A stretch of DNA of 64,000 nt from assembly GCF_030376605.1 (NCBI RefSeq), contig NZ_JARRAE010000006.1, positions 124,001 to 188,000 of the forward strand, written 5' to 3'. A program made the translations under genes and the position numbers. Source of the DNA: Pseudochrobactrum sp. sp1633 (lineage in GTDB: Bacteria > Pseudomonadota > Alphaproteobacteria > Rhizobiales > Rhizobiaceae). The notes beneath the pieces were generated by a model. The model was not told the DNA's origin, searched no databases, and was given only the letters and a program-made list of their open reading frames with translations. Positions 1 through 10,333 of this stretch are shown here, piece after piece (position 1 is the stretch's first letter; each line of letters starts with the position of its first letter).

Positions 1-292
1 CAACCATCCGGTCAAAGATCATACAACCGGCAAGGTTGAGATCGTTTCGATGAACCACGGCTTTGCGGTGGATGCGGACAGCCTGCCGGAAGGCGTGGAA
101 GAAACCCATATCTCGCTGTTTGACGGCACGAATTGCGGCCTGCGGATTATCGGCAAGCCGGTATTCTCGGTACAGCACCATCCGGAAGCGTCTCCGGGTC
201 CTGAAGACTCGTTCTACCTGTTCCGTCGCTTTATCAATCTGATCCGCACACGCAAGGGTCAGGAACCACTGCCGGAACGCGAAGCGGCCTGA
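1..292 (+). CDS. carA: Carbamoyl-phosphate synthase small subunit, 3' end (partial)
   Basis: This is the C-terminal part of the glutamine-hydrolysing subunit of carbamoyl-phosphate synthase, which supplies ammonia to CarB for pyrimidine and arginine synthesis in the cytosol. The frame is open from base 2, so the start lies outside the window. The visible 96 residues include NHGFAV and the class I amidotransferase end motif [10 protein letters not shown], which carries the catalytic His and Glu. A strong hairpin terminator follows 25 bases after the stop. The partner gene carB lies 1.4 kb downstream on the same strand, separated by an oppositely oriented gene, so the two subunits are not co-transcribed. 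The family call is very secure. Confidence 0.97.
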   Translation, partial: NHPVKDHTTGKVEIVSMNHGFAVDADSLPEGVEETHISLFDGTNCGLRIIGKPVFSVQHHPEASPGPEDSFYLFRRFINLIRTRKGQEPLPEREAA

Positions 293-315
293 AATAAATA
301 CTGATAAACAAAATA

Positions 316-346
316 AAAAGGCCGGTGAAATTCACCGGCCTTTTTG
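316..346 (+). terminator. Rho-independent terminator after carA
   Basis: The stem GGCCGGTGAA/TTCACCGGCC is flanked by A5 on the left and T5 on the right. The gene on the other strand ends at 498, so the element can serve both directions. Confidence 0.85.
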
Positions 347-497
347 TATTTCTTACTATCAAGCGCTACGTCATATTCGGGATGATGGCGTGGTGAAAAT
401 GGTGATTTTCGAGAACCGGAGCGCAGTGCACTTTAATGTGCATGAGCACCGGAAGTCGAGGAAAGCGCCATTTGCAAACCGTCAGCACCCGAATATA

Positions 498-1427
498 TCA
501 AATAGGGTTGTTGAAGGTATCGCAGGCTTCCACTTTCCCTGTGTCGAAGCCACGCTTGAACCATGTGGAGCGCTGAGCAGCGGTACCGTGGTTAAAGCTT
601 TCTGGAACGACATAGCCTTGGGCGCGCTTTTGCAACGTATCGTCACCGATCTGATGGGCGGCATTCAATGCTTCTTCCAGATCACCCTGCTCGAGCAGAC
701 CTTTTTGAGCAGTGAATTTACCCCAGACACCGGCAAAGCAATCGGCCTGCAATTCCACGCGCACGGACATGGCATTCGATTGTGCTTCACTCATGCTTTG
801 GCGCATCTGGTTAAACTTAGGCAGAATGCCGAGCAGGTTCTGAACATGGTGCCCGACTTCATGCGACAATACATAAGCATGAGCAAAGTCACCGGAAGCG
901 CCAAAACGCTTATCCAGCTCATTGTAAAAGCTCAGATCAATATAAACCTTCTGATCTCCGGGGCAATAAAACGGCCCAGAAGCAGCAGAGGCAAAACCGC
1001 AAGCTGACTTAACCTGTCCATCAAAGAGAACAAGCGTCGGCTTTTTATAGGTCTGTCCGGCAGCCTGAAAAATACCGCTCCAGACTTCTTCTGTTTCTTT
1101 CAAAACAACACGGGAGAAGCTTGCAGCCTCATCATCCGCACGCGGCGCAGTTGCGCCCCCTCCGGCGGAGGTTCTGCTTGCCGAAGGTGCCTGCGTGGTT
1201 TGCACAGAGCCATCGCCAAACAATAGCGGCAACGGATTGATCCCGACCATCCACAATACCAGAGCGATTGCACCGAGCATTATGATGCCGGAAAGCCCGC
1301 CGCCACGCACAACACGAAAGCCCGGACCACCAAGCCCGCCGCCCCTGCCGAACCCTCCGGGCGCACCACCGCCACTGCCGCGGCGATCCTCAACATTGTC
1401 ACTCTCTTCGCGACCTTGCCAGCGCAT
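498..1427 (-). CDS. Membrane-anchored neutral zinc metallopeptidase (YpfJ/KPN_02809 family)
   Basis: A 309-residue protein of the family usually called putative neutral zinc metallopeptidase (E. coli YpfJ). It has the expected N-terminal MRWQGREESDNVEDRRG, a glycine-rich stretch (about 18-45), one membrane helix (about 47-63) and a C-terminal zincin domain with HEVGHH at about 189-194, giving two zinc-binding His and the catalytic Glu. The start at 1427 was chosen over an ATG 24 bases upstream because AAGGAG lies 7 bases before it and the family begins with MRWQ. It sits between carA and carB on the opposite strand and looks monocistronic. The peptidase fold is clear; the substrate is unknown. 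Confidence 0.9.
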   Translation of the reverse strand: MRWQGREESDNVEDRRGSGGGAPGGFGRGGGLGGPGFRVVRGGGLSGIIMLGAIALVLWMVGINPLPLLFGDGSVQTTQAPSASRTSAGGGATAPRADDEAASFSRVVLKETEEVWSGIFQAAGQTYKKPTLVLFDGQVKSACGFASAASGPFYCPGDQKVYIDLSFYNELDKRFGASGDFAHAYVLSHEVGHHVQNLLGILPKFNQMRQSMSEAQSNAMSVRVELQADCFAGVWGKFTAQKGLLEQGDLEEALNAAHQIGDDTLQKRAQGYVVPESFNHGTAAQRSTWFKRGFDTGKVEACDTFNNPI

Positions 1428-1748
1428 CGGCGCTCTCCTTATTTTATACAATTCCGTGATAACTATAATAAAGCGGAAAAGCGTTGCCCGCTACTCTGTC
1501 ACTGCGTTATTTAGCGAAGATAAAACGAGGACTATTTGAAAAGCACCTGTCAGCCGGTCAAATTTAAATAAGATTTGTTATAAACTCCGTTTTTCTCCCA
1601 AATATCGTATTTAAGGGGTTACTTTCCGCGAACTGATTACCTATAAGACACGCTTAGCCCAGACGCATCACACAGCCTCTGAACCCGACGGTCATCCGTT
1701 CGGGCTTTTGCCGCAGAGCCATATAAGCGCTAAACACAGGATAGAGCC
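1428..1748. other. Divergent intergenic region: zinc peptidase and carB promoters, carB leader
   Basis: This 321-base spacer must hold both divergent promoters. It is AT-rich from 1560 to 1620. In the carB leader at about 1683-1707 an imperfect hairpin (CCCGACGG/CCGTTCGGG, one bulge) is followed by CTTTTG, resembling a weak terminator or attenuator about 45 bases before carB. No ORF with a ribosome-binding site is visible. Confidence 0.45.
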
Positions 1749-4700
1749 ATGCCAAAACGCACAGACATCAAATCGATTCTGATTATCGGAGCGGGACCAA
1801 TTGTTATCGGTCAGGCATGCGAATTTGACTATTCAGGCACTCAGGCCTGTAAGGCCCTGAAAGAAGAGGGCTACCGGATCATTCTGGTGAACTCCAATCC
1901 GGCAACGATCATGACTGATCCTGATCTGGCGGATGCCACTTATATCGAACCGATCACACCGGAAGTTGTTGCCAAAATCATCGCCAAAGAGCGTCCGGAT
2001 GCACTGCTGCCAACAATGGGCGGCCAGACTGCGCTGAACACAGCGCTGTCGCTGAAGCGCATGGGCGTTCTCGACCGCTACAATGTGGAAATGATCGGCG
2101 CTGATGCCAAGGCAATCGACAAAGCCGAAGACCGCGCGCTTTTCCGCGAGGCAATGGCTAAAATCGGCCTCGAAACACCAAAATCCATGCTGTCCAATGC
2201 GACCGATGTAAAAGACGAAGATCGCAAAGCCCATAAGATCAAACGCGAAGAGCTAAAAGCCAAGCTTTCCGGCGATGATCTCGATAAGGCGCTCGACAAG
2301 CTGGAAACCGAATGGCAGCTCGGCGAAACCGACCGCAAGCAGCGCTATATGACCCATGCTATGGCACTGGCAGCGCAGGCGCTTGACCATGTTGGCCTGC
2401 CGGCGATCATCCGCCCGAGCTTTACTCTTGGCGGCACCGGCGGCGGCATTGCCTATAACCGCTCGGAATTCTTTGAAATCGTAGAAGGCGGCCTTGATGC
2501 ATCGCCAACCACCGAAGTGCTGATTGAAGAATCCGTGCTCGGCTGGAAAGAATATGAGATGGAAGTTGTGCGCGACAAAGCGGACAACTGCATCATCATC
2601 TGCTCGATCGAAAATATCGACCCGATGGGCGTGCATACCGGCGACAGTATTACTGTTGCCCCTGCCCTGACGCTGACTGATAAAGAATATCAGATCATGC
2701 GCGATGCTTCGATTGCAGTGCTGCGTGAAATCGGTGTGGAAACCGGTGGCTCCAACGTACAGTTTGCGGTTAATCCTGAAAATGGTCGCCTGATCGTTAT
2801 CGAAATGAACCCGCGCGTATCCCGCTCATCCGCTCTGGCTTCCAAAGCAACCGGTTTCCCGATTGCTAAAGTTGCTGCCAAGCTTGCTGTTGGCTACACG
2901 ATGGATGAACTGGAAAACGATATTACCGGCGGCGCTACTCCGGCTTCGTTTGAACCAAGCATTGACTATGTTGTCACCAAGATCCCGCGCTTTGCCTTTG
3001 AGAAATTCCCAGGTGCAAATAATGTTCTGACCACCGCAATGAAGTCCGTTGGTGAAGTTATGGCTATCGGCCGTACTTTTCAGGAATCTTTGCAGAAAGC
3101 CCTGCGCGGCCTTGAAACCGGCCTGACCGGTCTTGATGAAATCGCCATTCCGAATATCGAAGACGGCGATGAGAAAAGCGCAATCCGCGCGGCCATCGGC
3201 ACACCAACACAGGATCGCCTGCGCATGGTTGCACAGGCCATGCGTCTTGGAATGCCGCTTGATGAAATTCATGCAGCCTGCAAAATCGATCCTTGGTTCC
3301 TTGAGCAGATGGCTGAAATTGTGGCTATGGAAGAGCGTGTTCGTGAACATGGTCTGCCGCAGGATGCCGAAAATATGCGCAATCTGAAAGCGATGGGCTT
3401 CTCGGACAGCCGCCTAGCCGGTTTGATCCGCAAAGATGCCAAGGACGTTGCCAAACATCGCGCAGAACTGAAAGTGCATCCGATTTTCAAGCGCATTGAT
3501 ACCTGCGCTGCGGAATTCGCATCACCAACCGCCTATATGTACTCAACCTATGAGGCACCTTTTGCCAATATCGACGCCTGTGAAGCTGATGTTTCCGAGC
3601 GCAAAAAGGTTGTTATTCTCGGTGGCGGCCCTAACCGTATCGGTCAGGGTATCGAGTTCGATTATTGCTGCTGCCATGCGGCCTTCGCGCTCAGCGATGC
3701 CGGTTATGAAGCAATCATGATCAACTGTAACCCGGAAACGGTTTCGACGGACTATGACACTTCAGACCGTCTTTATTTTGAATCACTGACCGATGAAGAT
3801 GTGATTGAAATCCTGCGCAAAGAGCAGGAAAAAGGCACTCTGCATGGCGTGATCGTGCAGTTCGGCGGTCAGACCCCGCTGAAACTGGCGAATGCACTGG
3901 AAAAAGCCAATATTCCGATCCTTGGCACTTCGCCGGATGCAATAGATCTGGCAGAAGACCGTGATCGCTTCCAGAAACTGCTGATCAAGCTTGGCCTTAA
4001 CCAGCCAAAGAACGGCATTGCTTATTCTGTTGAACAGGCACGCCTCATTGCCAGCGACCTCGGCTTCCCGCTGGTGGTTCGCCCGTCTTATGTTCTGGGT
4101 GGCCGCGCCATGCAGATCATTCATGATGAGCGCATGCTGCAGAAATATCTGCTGGAAACTGTTCCTGAGCTGGTGACCGAAGATATTAAAGCCAAATATC
4201 CGAACGATAAAACCGGCCAGATCAACACGCTGCTGGGCAAAAACCCGCTGCTGTTCGATACCTACCTGACGGATGCAATCGAAGTGGATGTTGACTGCCT
4301 GTGCGACGGTAAAGACGCCTATGTTGCCGGTATCATGGAACATATTGAAGAAGCCGGTATTCACTCCGGTGACTCAGCCTGCTCCCTGCCGGTTCACACA
4401 CTGAGCGATGAAATCGTTGCTGAACTGGAACGCCAGACCATTGCTATGGCCAAGGCGCTCAATGTCGGTGGTCTGATGAATGTGCAATATGCGATCAAAG
4501 ACAATGTGATCTACGTGCTTGAGGTTAACCCACGTGCATCGCGTACCGTGCCTTTCGTGGCTAAAACCAACGGCACACCGATTGCCAAGGTTGCAGCCCG
4601 CATCATGGCCGGTGAAAGCCTTGAACAGGCACTCGCAGCCTATGGCGGCAAGCCTGATGTCAAAGCACAGCGCCACATCGCCGTGAAGGAAGCCGTGTTC

Positions 4701-5240
4701 CCGTTTGCGCGCTTCCCGGGCGTTGATACCCTGCTCGGCCCTGAAATGCGTTCGACCGGTGAAGTCATGGGTCTTGATTATGACTACGCACTGGCTTTCG
4801 CAAAAGCACAGCTGGGTGCAGGTGTTGACCTGCCACGCGACGGCACGCTCTTTGTGTCCGTTCGCGATCAGGACAAAGCACGTATCGTATCAGCAGTTAA
4901 ACGTCTGGCCGATCTCGGCTTCAAAATTCTGGCAACCGGCGGCACACAACGCTATCTGGCGGAACAGGGCATTGAAGCTGCCAAGATCAACAAGGTGCAG
5001 GAAGGTCGTCCGCATATTGAAGACGCCATCCGCAACCGTCAGGTGCACATTGTCTTCAATACCACAGACAGCGTCAGCGCGGTTTCCGACAGCAAGTCGA
5101 TCCGCCGCGCGGCTTTGATGCACAAGCTGCCATATTATACCACTATGGCCGGTGCAGAAGCGGTATCGGAAGCTATTGCAGCACTGAAAGCCGGCTCGCT
5201 CGAAGTTCGTCCGCTTCAGGACTACTTCAAGAAGGACTGA
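1749..5240 (+). CDS. carB: Carbamoyl-phosphate synthase large subunit
   Basis: A 1163-residue ATP-grasp enzyme that makes carbamoyl phosphate from bicarbonate, ammonia from CarA and two ATP. The two homologous halves are visible: the first begins with [20 protein letters not shown] near residue 10, the second with [20 protein letters not shown] near 617. Each has an ATP-grasp core with conserved [16 protein letters not shown]. The C-terminal MGS-type allosteric domain starts near 1029. A charged insertion of about 45 residues (about 155-200) lies in the first half; I recall a similar one in rhizobial CarB. The length is normal and no motif is missing. It is preceded by a 320-base leader and followed by a strong terminator, so it is monocistronic. 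Confidence 0.98.
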   Translation: MPKRTDIKSILIIGAGPIVIGQACEFDYSGTQACKALKEEGYRIILVNSNPATIMTDPDLADATYIEPITPEVVAKIIAKERPDALLPTMGGQTALNTALSLKRMGVLDRYNVEMIGADAKAIDKAEDRALFREAMAKIGLETPKSMLSNATDVKDEDRKAHKIKREELKAKLSGDDLDKALDKLETEWQLGETDRKQRYMTHAMALAAQALDHVGLPAIIRPSFTLGGTGGGIAYNRSEFFEIVEGGLDASPTTEVLIEESVLGWKEYEMEVVRDKADNCIIICSIENIDPMGVHTGDSITVAPALTLTDKEYQIMRDASIAVLREIGVETGGSNVQFAVNPENGRLIVIEMNPRVSRSSALASKATGFPIAKVAAKLAVGYTMDELENDITGGATPASFEPSIDYVVTKIPRFAFEKFPGANNVLTTAMKSVGEVMAIGRTFQESLQKALRGLETGLTGLDEIAIPNIEDGDEKSAIRAAIGTPTQDRLRMVAQAMRLGMPLDEIHAACKIDPWFLEQMAEIVAMEERVREHGLPQDAENMRNLKAMGFSDSRLAGLIRKDAKDVAKHRAELKVHPIFKRIDTCAAEFASPTAYMYSTYEAPFANIDACEADVSERKKVVILGGGPNRIGQGIEFDYCCCHAAFALSDAGYEAIMINCNPETVSTDYDTSDRLYFESLTDEDVIEILRKEQEKGTLHGVIVQFGGQTPLKLANALEKANIPILGTSPDAIDLAEDRDRFQKLLIKLGLNQPKNGIAYSVEQARLIASDLGFPLVVRPSYVLGGRAMQIIHDERMLQKYLLETVPELVTEDIKAKYPNDKTGQINTLLGKNPLLFDTYLTDAIEVDVDCLCDGKDAYVAGIMEHIEEAGIHSGDSACSLPVHTLSDEIVAELERQTIAMAKALNVGGLMNVQYAIKDNVIYVLEVNPRASRTVPFVAKTNGTPIAKVAARIMAGESLEQALAAYGGKPDVKAQRHIAVKEAVFPFARFPGVDTLLGPEMRSTGEVMGLDYDYALAFAKAQLGAGVDLPRDGTLFVSVRDQDKARIVSAVKRLADLGFKILATGGTQRYLAEQGIEAAKINKVQEGRPHIEDAIRNRQVHIVFNTTDSVSAVSDSKSIRRAALMHKLPYYTTMAGAEAVSEAIAALKAGSLEVRPLQDYFKKD

Positions 5241-5262
5241 GCCCGGTTATAGACCCTGATTT

Positions 5263-5289
5263 AAAGGCAGCCTTCATGGCTGCCTTTTT
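5263..5289 (+). terminator. Terminator of carB
   Basis: AAAGGCAGCC, loop TTCA, then GGCTGCCTTTTT: a 7-bp GC-rich stem followed by T5, 22 bases after the carB stop. Confidence 0.88.
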
Positions 5290-5353
5290 ATTTATGCTCT
5301 ATAAATGTCAGATATTTATTCTTCGCGGATGTGCAAAATCCTGTTCGCCCGCC

Positions 5354-5382
5354 TTGTATTGGTCAATAATGTCGCATATGTT
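5354..5382 (+). promoter_or_regulatory. Candidate sigma-70 promoter of the first cold-shock gene
   Basis: TTGTAT (5354-5359), a 17-base spacer, then TATGTT (5377-5382). A start near 5389 would give a 5' leader of about 137 bases, typical of regulated cspA mRNAs. It is a pattern match only. Confidence 0.4.
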
Positions 5383-5525
5383 ACCCTCATCGAATTTTCG
5401 GTCGAGTGATTTTGCGGCCCGCACGGCACTGCCTTGCTTCTCATGATCTTCCATCAACAACTTCGATCCACCGGGAACGCTCGAAAGGCGAACCTGAATT
5501 TACTATGAACTTGAAGGAATTTCCC

Positions 5526-5735
5526 ATGGCTACGGGAACAGTTAAGTGGTTTAACACGACCAAGGGTTTCGGTTTTATTCAGCCTGATCAGGGCGGCACA
5601 GACGTGTTCGTTCACATCTCCGCTGTACAGCGCGCTGGCCTGGCTCAGCTCGATGAAGGCCAGAAAGTCACCTACGAAATCGTGCAGGACCGCCGCTCTG
5701 GTCGTTCATCTGCCGACAACCTCGTTGCAAATTAA
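5526..5735 (+). CDS. cspA: Cold-shock protein (CspA family)
   Basis: A 69-residue single cold-shock domain protein that binds single-stranded RNA/DNA and acts as an RNA chaperone or anti-terminator. RNP1 (KGFGFI) and RNP2 (VFVHI) are intact. The start at [10 protein letters not shown] was chosen because AAGGAA lies 8 bases upstream and the domain begins there; an in-frame ATG 21 bases earlier would add MNLKEFP, which the family lacks. The long leader and following terminator fit a monocistronic, post-transcriptionally controlled gene. A second family member is at 22655. Symbol assigned by family only. Confidence 0.95.
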   Translation: MATGTVKWFNTTKGFGFIQPDQGGTDVFVHISAVQRAGLAQLDEGQKVTYEIVQDRRSGRSSADNLVAN

Positions 5736-5825
5736 TTTGCAAACAGGCAGAGCCGCGTAAAAGCAGGCTCCGGGCTGAAGATACAGGGCGTTCCGGTCAC
5801 ACTGACTGACAATCTGGGATCGAAT

Positions 5826-5856
5826 AAAAGGCGGGTTTTCCCGCCTTTTCTTTTTT
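5826..5856 (+). terminator. Terminator of the cold-shock gene
   Basis: AAAAGGCGGG, loop TTTT, CCCGCCTTTT then a C and T6: a perfect 10-bp stem including its A/T flank. Confidence 0.88.
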
Positions 5857-7411
<1,555 letters not shown>

Positions 7412-7431
7412 GCTGCAAACATAAAGCGTTT

Positions 7432-7467
7432 AAAGCCCCGGACGATCTCACCGTCCGGGGCTTTTTT
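7432..7467 (+). terminator. Terminator of the aspartate aminotransferase gene
   Basis: AAAGCCCCGGACG, a 7-base loop, CGTCCGGGGCTTTTTT: a 13-bp perfect stem with a T-run. Confidence 0.92.
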
Positions 7468-7567
7468 ATTGTGCTCACGCCCGCGCATGGAGAATGCTGC
7501 GCCCACAGGCAGGCCAGCATAACGCGCTAAGAAACAGGATTGAGTTTTGCCCCTCAGGAATCCGGAC

Positions 7568-7681
7568 AAAAAAAAGCCGGACAAAAGCCCGGCTTGGAAT
7601 TTTGAAGGCGTCATATGGACAAGCCTTCAGAGGGGAACACTCAGCGATGCGCAATGGGAGGAGGAGACGCATCACTAAGAT
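7568..7681 (-). ncRNA. AbcR-like (alpha-r15) trans-acting small RNA with anti-Shine-Dalgarno loop
   Basis: On the minus strand three consecutive hairpins form a unit of about 114 nt. The first has stem GATGCG/CGCATC (7668-7673 with 7646-7651) and a loop carrying CCTCCTCCC (7664-7656), complementary to ribosome-binding sites. The second is TGAAGGC/GCCTTCA (7629-7623 with 7609-7603). The third is a terminator, AAGCCGG with CCGGCTT and a long U-run (7595-7568). A promoter precedes the unit at the right distance. AbcR1/AbcR2 (SmrC15/SmrC16) sRNAs of rhizobia and Brucella are about this long, have this architecture and the CUCCC loop, and lie beside the lsrB/vtlR gene, exactly as here. They repress ABC-transporter mRNAs with Hfq. 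Only one copy is visible here. The identity rests on structure and context, not on alignment. Confidence 0.75.
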
Positions 7682-7687
7682 GACCTG

Positions 7688-7716
7688 TATATGCTCCTTT
7701 AAGCCTGATTTCACAA
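7688..7716 (-). promoter_or_regulatory. Promoter of the AbcR-like sRNA
   Basis: On the minus strand TTGTGA (7716-7711), an exact 17-base spacer, then CATATA (7693-7688). The predicted start near 7681 gives the RNA length expected for AbcR. Confidence 0.55.
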
Positions 7717-7726
7717 CGCCCGATAT

Positions 7727-7743
7727 TGCACAGCAGCCATGCA
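7727..7743 (-). promoter_or_regulatory. Candidate LysR-type operator upstream of the sRNA
   Basis: TGCA-N9-TGCA, an interrupted dyad containing T-N11-A (T at 7727, A at 7739), the minimal LysR box. It is centred about 54 bases before the predicted sRNA start, in the zone where LysR regulators bind to activate. It could be chance. Confidence 0.35.
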
Positions 7744-7801
7744 TTTTCAGATAGCTCAGCGTCTTGAACGGGATTTCTTTGCACAGGTCGTCATTCAAAA
7801 T

Positions 7802-7828
7802 AAAAAAAGCCGGTAAAAACCGGCTTTT
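7802..7828 (-). terminator. Terminator of the LysR-type regulator gene
   Basis: AAAAGCCGGT, loop, ACCGGCTTTTTTT on the minus strand, 20 bases beyond the regulator stop. It separates the regulator transcript from the sRNA promoter downstream. Confidence 0.88.
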
Positions 7829-7847
7829 CCAATGCAACTGGCTTTAT

Positions 7848-8753
7848 TCAGTAAGACCAGTTCCTGGCCTTTGAGAAAATAAAATCGCGGAAAACATGCA
7901 GCTTCGCCGCATTTTTCAATGCTTCCGGATAGCAGAAAAATGTATCGAATGTAGGAATCTCACCCAATGCAGGCAGCAATCGCACCAGACCCGATGTTTT
8001 ATCGGCCATATAATCAGGCAACACGCCGATCCCCACCCCACCGAGTACAGCACGGCGGATTGAAAGCAGATTATTGACCTGCAAGGTCGGAATACGTGCA
8101 CCGCCATCTGTGCGGCCAGCCGTTTCCAGCCAGTTCAGCCCCATCAGATAAGAAGGAGCGGATTCACCAAATGTCACAATGCGATGCTCATCCAGCTCTT
8201 CTATTGCATTCAGCTTGCCATATTTGGCAATATAACCCTCAGACGCATAGACATGCATATGCACGGTAAACATGCGTCGCTGAATCAGATCAGGCTGCTG
8301 CGGCTGGCGCAAACGCAAAGCGCAATCCGCATGACGCATCGTCAGATCCAGTTCCTCGTCATCAAGGATCAGCTGAACCTGAACATCAGGATAGAGATCG
8401 GCGAATTCTTCCATCCGCTCAATCAGCCAGCCGGAACCAAGTCCTACTGTCGTTGTGACGCGAAGACGACCTGAAGGTTTTTCACGGTTTTCATTGAGTT
8501 TGGAGCGGACATTTTCCAGCTTCATCAGCACATCATGTGCCGTACGATACAGGATTTCGCCCTGCTCAGTCAGAATAAGGCCACGCGCATGACGATAGAA
8601 CAGCGCCACACCGACATCCTGCTCAAGCGCACTTACCTGACGTGAAATTGCAGATTGTGACAAATGCAATGTCTGCGCCGCATGGGTAAACGAGCCGGCT
8701 TCAGCAGCGGCATGAAAAATGCGTAGCTTATCCCAGTCAAGTGGTGCCACCAC
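7848..8753 (-). CDS. LysR-type transcriptional regulator, LsrB/VtlR type
   Basis: A 301-residue LysR regulator: winged helix-turn-helix at about 6-65 (DKLRIFHAAAEAGSFTHAA, LSQSAISRQVSALE), then a periplasmic-binding-fold effector domain. The sequence and its position beside trxB match LsrB of Sinorhizobium (oxidative stress, symbiosis, lipopolysaccharide) and VtlR of Brucella abortus, where it activates the sRNA AbcR2. The sRNA-like element just downstream supports this. The start is GTG at 8753 with GGGG five bases before it; a second GTG follows directly. One or more cysteines in the effector domain (for example in ADCALR) could be redox-sensing as proposed for LsrB. The LysR call is certain, the orthology likely. 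Confidence 0.9.
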   Translation of the reverse strand: MVAPLDWDKLRIFHAAAEAGSFTHAAQTLHLSQSAISRQVSALEQDVGVALFYRHARGLILTEQGEILYRTAHDVLMKLENVRSKLNENREKPSGRLRVTTTVGLGSGWLIERMEEFADLYPDVQVQLILDDEELDLTMRHADCALRLRQPQQPDLIQRRMFTVHMHVYASEGYIAKYGKLNAIEELDEHRIVTFGESAPSYLMGLNWLETAGRTDGGARIPTLQVNNLLSIRRAVLGGVGIGVLPDYMADKTSGLVRLLPALGEIPTFDTFFCYPEALKNAAKLHVFRDFIFSKARNWSY

Positions 8754-8988
8754 ACTATCCCCTTTTCATGCAATGCCCGCATGCATATCAACGGACATTG
8801 CTTTTCATCCTCCGGCGCATAGCAGAGAGTCTGCCCTGCACGTCCCACTTCAATTGCAGCCAGCAAATCAGAATCAGCTGATAATGGCTACGTGTCAAAG
8901 AACTAAATTTTGTGGCAACTTTAAAGAGCTGGCGCACGAAATATCCGGCACCAGCCATTAAAATGCACGAACTCAGCAAATTCCCTGA

Positions 8989-9948
8989 CTAAGCAACGGG
9001 TTGAGCTGCCAGCCAGCGCTCAGCTTCAAGCGCCGCCATACATCCCATACCCGCTGCAGTAACAGCCTGCCGGAAGGTTTCATCTGTCACGTCACCGGCA
9101 GCAAAAACCCCTTCAATACTGGTAGCCGTTGAATCCGGAGCAGTCCACAAATAGCCGCTATCCTTCATCTTCAGCTGTTCTTTGAACAATGATACCGCCG
9201 GCGCATGGCCGATTGCCACAAACACACCATCCGTCTTCATATCTGAAACAGCACCGGTCACAGTGTCTTTAAGACGCGCACCGGTCACAATCGGTCCCAT
9301 AGGCGGGTTGGCAGGATTTCCGGTGATTTCCTCAACCGCATGGTTCCAGATAACCTTAACATTTTCACGCTTGAGCAGACGTTCCTGCAAAATCTTTTCC
9401 GCACGAAAAGTATCGCGACGATGAACAACGGTCACAGATTTCGCAATGTGCGAAAGATACAGTGCTTCTTCAACAGCTGTATTACCACCGCCGACAACAA
9501 TCACATCCTTGCCGCGATAGAAGAAACCATCACAGGTGGCACAGGCCGAAACGCCGCCACCCATAAAATGCTGTTCGCTTTCAATACCAAGCCATTTGGC
9601 CTGCGCACCGGTCGCAATAATCACAACATCACTGGTAAACACTGTGCCGCTGTCGGTCTTTGCCGTAAACGGGCGCTTGGAGAGATCAACTTCCGACACC
9701 AAATCATAGACGATTTCAGCGCCGACATTTTCAGCCTGCTTGGCCATCTGCTCCATCATCCACGGCCCCTGCACGGTTTCCGCATAGCCAGGATAGTTTT
9801 CAACATCGGTGGTAATCATCAACTGACCACCCTGCTCCAATCCAGTAACAATCACCGGCTTCAACATAGCGCGGGCAGCATAAATGGCGGCCGTATAACC
9901 GGCAGGACCCGAACCGATGATGAGGACTGGAACATGGCGCTGTGTCAT
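8989..9948 (-). CDS. trxB: Thioredoxin-disulfide reductase
   Basis: A 319-residue low-molecular-weight thioredoxin reductase, a cytosolic FAD enzyme that uses NADPH to reduce thioredoxin. The FAD-binding GSGPAGYTAAIYAAR lies at 13-27, the redox-active CATC at 136-139, the NADPH-binding GGGNTAVEEAL near 170, and the closing FAAGDV near 285. The length is standard. The regulator gene lies 235 bases downstream on the same strand; no clear terminator was seen between them, so read-through is possible. The oxidative-stress role of LsrB-type regulators fits this neighbour. Confidence 0.97.
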   Translation of the reverse strand: MTQRHVPVLIIGSGPAGYTAAIYAARAMLKPVIVTGLEQGGQLMITTDVENYPGYAETVQGPWMMEQMAKQAENVGAEIVYDLVSEVDLSKRPFTAKTDSGTVFTSDVVIIATGAQAKWLGIESEQHFMGGGVSACATCDGFFYRGKDVIVVGGGNTAVEEALYLSHIAKSVTVVHRRDTFRAEKILQERLLKRENVKVIWNHAVEEITGNPANPPMGPIVTGARLKDTVTGAVSDMKTDGVFVAIGHAPAVSLFKEQLKMKDSGYLWTAPDSTATSIEGVFAAGDVTDETFRQAVTAAGMGCMAALEAERWLAAQPVA

Positions 9949-10333
9949 TGAATATTCTCTTTTCCGCGTGATTTCATTGCTGCGCTATGTATTGCTGAAA
10001 CACATTTGCGCAGTGGTAACCTGAAACTAGGTTTCACGGTCTCTGATTACAAGCTGAAGCAGGACTTAAGACACGCTTAATCACAAGCAAGTTTGTACCC
10101 GCAGCTGAAAACTACCCAAGTGTTTCTGAGAAGTCACAAACCTGCTTTTGTGTTGGCGCCCCATAGGAAATACATAAATATTTTGCTAGATTCCTATAGT
10201 TTTCCTATAAAGCCACTCAACCCGTGCTGCTGTTATATAGGCTGAGAAAGTCCTGCTTACGGGAAAGCATTGTTTAAGCCGAAAGGGCAGGATCATATTT
10301 CGCTTTGTAAGTAATATCTGTGCGCGTTTAGGG
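9949..10333. other. Divergent region between trxB and the TrkH gene
   Basis: This 385-base AT-rich spacer contains the trxB promoter region, the candidate TrkH promoter (10183-10211), and repeated TTCCTATA motifs: ATAGGAA near 10163 and TTCCTAT near 10191 form an inverted pair, and TTCCTATA recurs near 10202. These could be an operator overlapping the promoter. Confidence 0.35.
10183..10211 (+). promoter_or_regulatory. Candidate promoter of the TrkH-type gene
   Basis: TTGCTA (10183-10188), exactly 17 bases, then TATAAA (10206-10211). It predicts a leader of about 115-120 bases. Confidence 0.45.

Noticed and set aside
1833-4676. Several 100-190 codon minus-strand frames inside carB
   Set aside because: All are antisense shadows of the conserved carB frame.
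10160-10215. A true operator made of TTCCTATA repeats before the TrkH gene
   Set aside because: The repeats overlap the promoter elements and are AT-rich; too weak to claim beyond a note.
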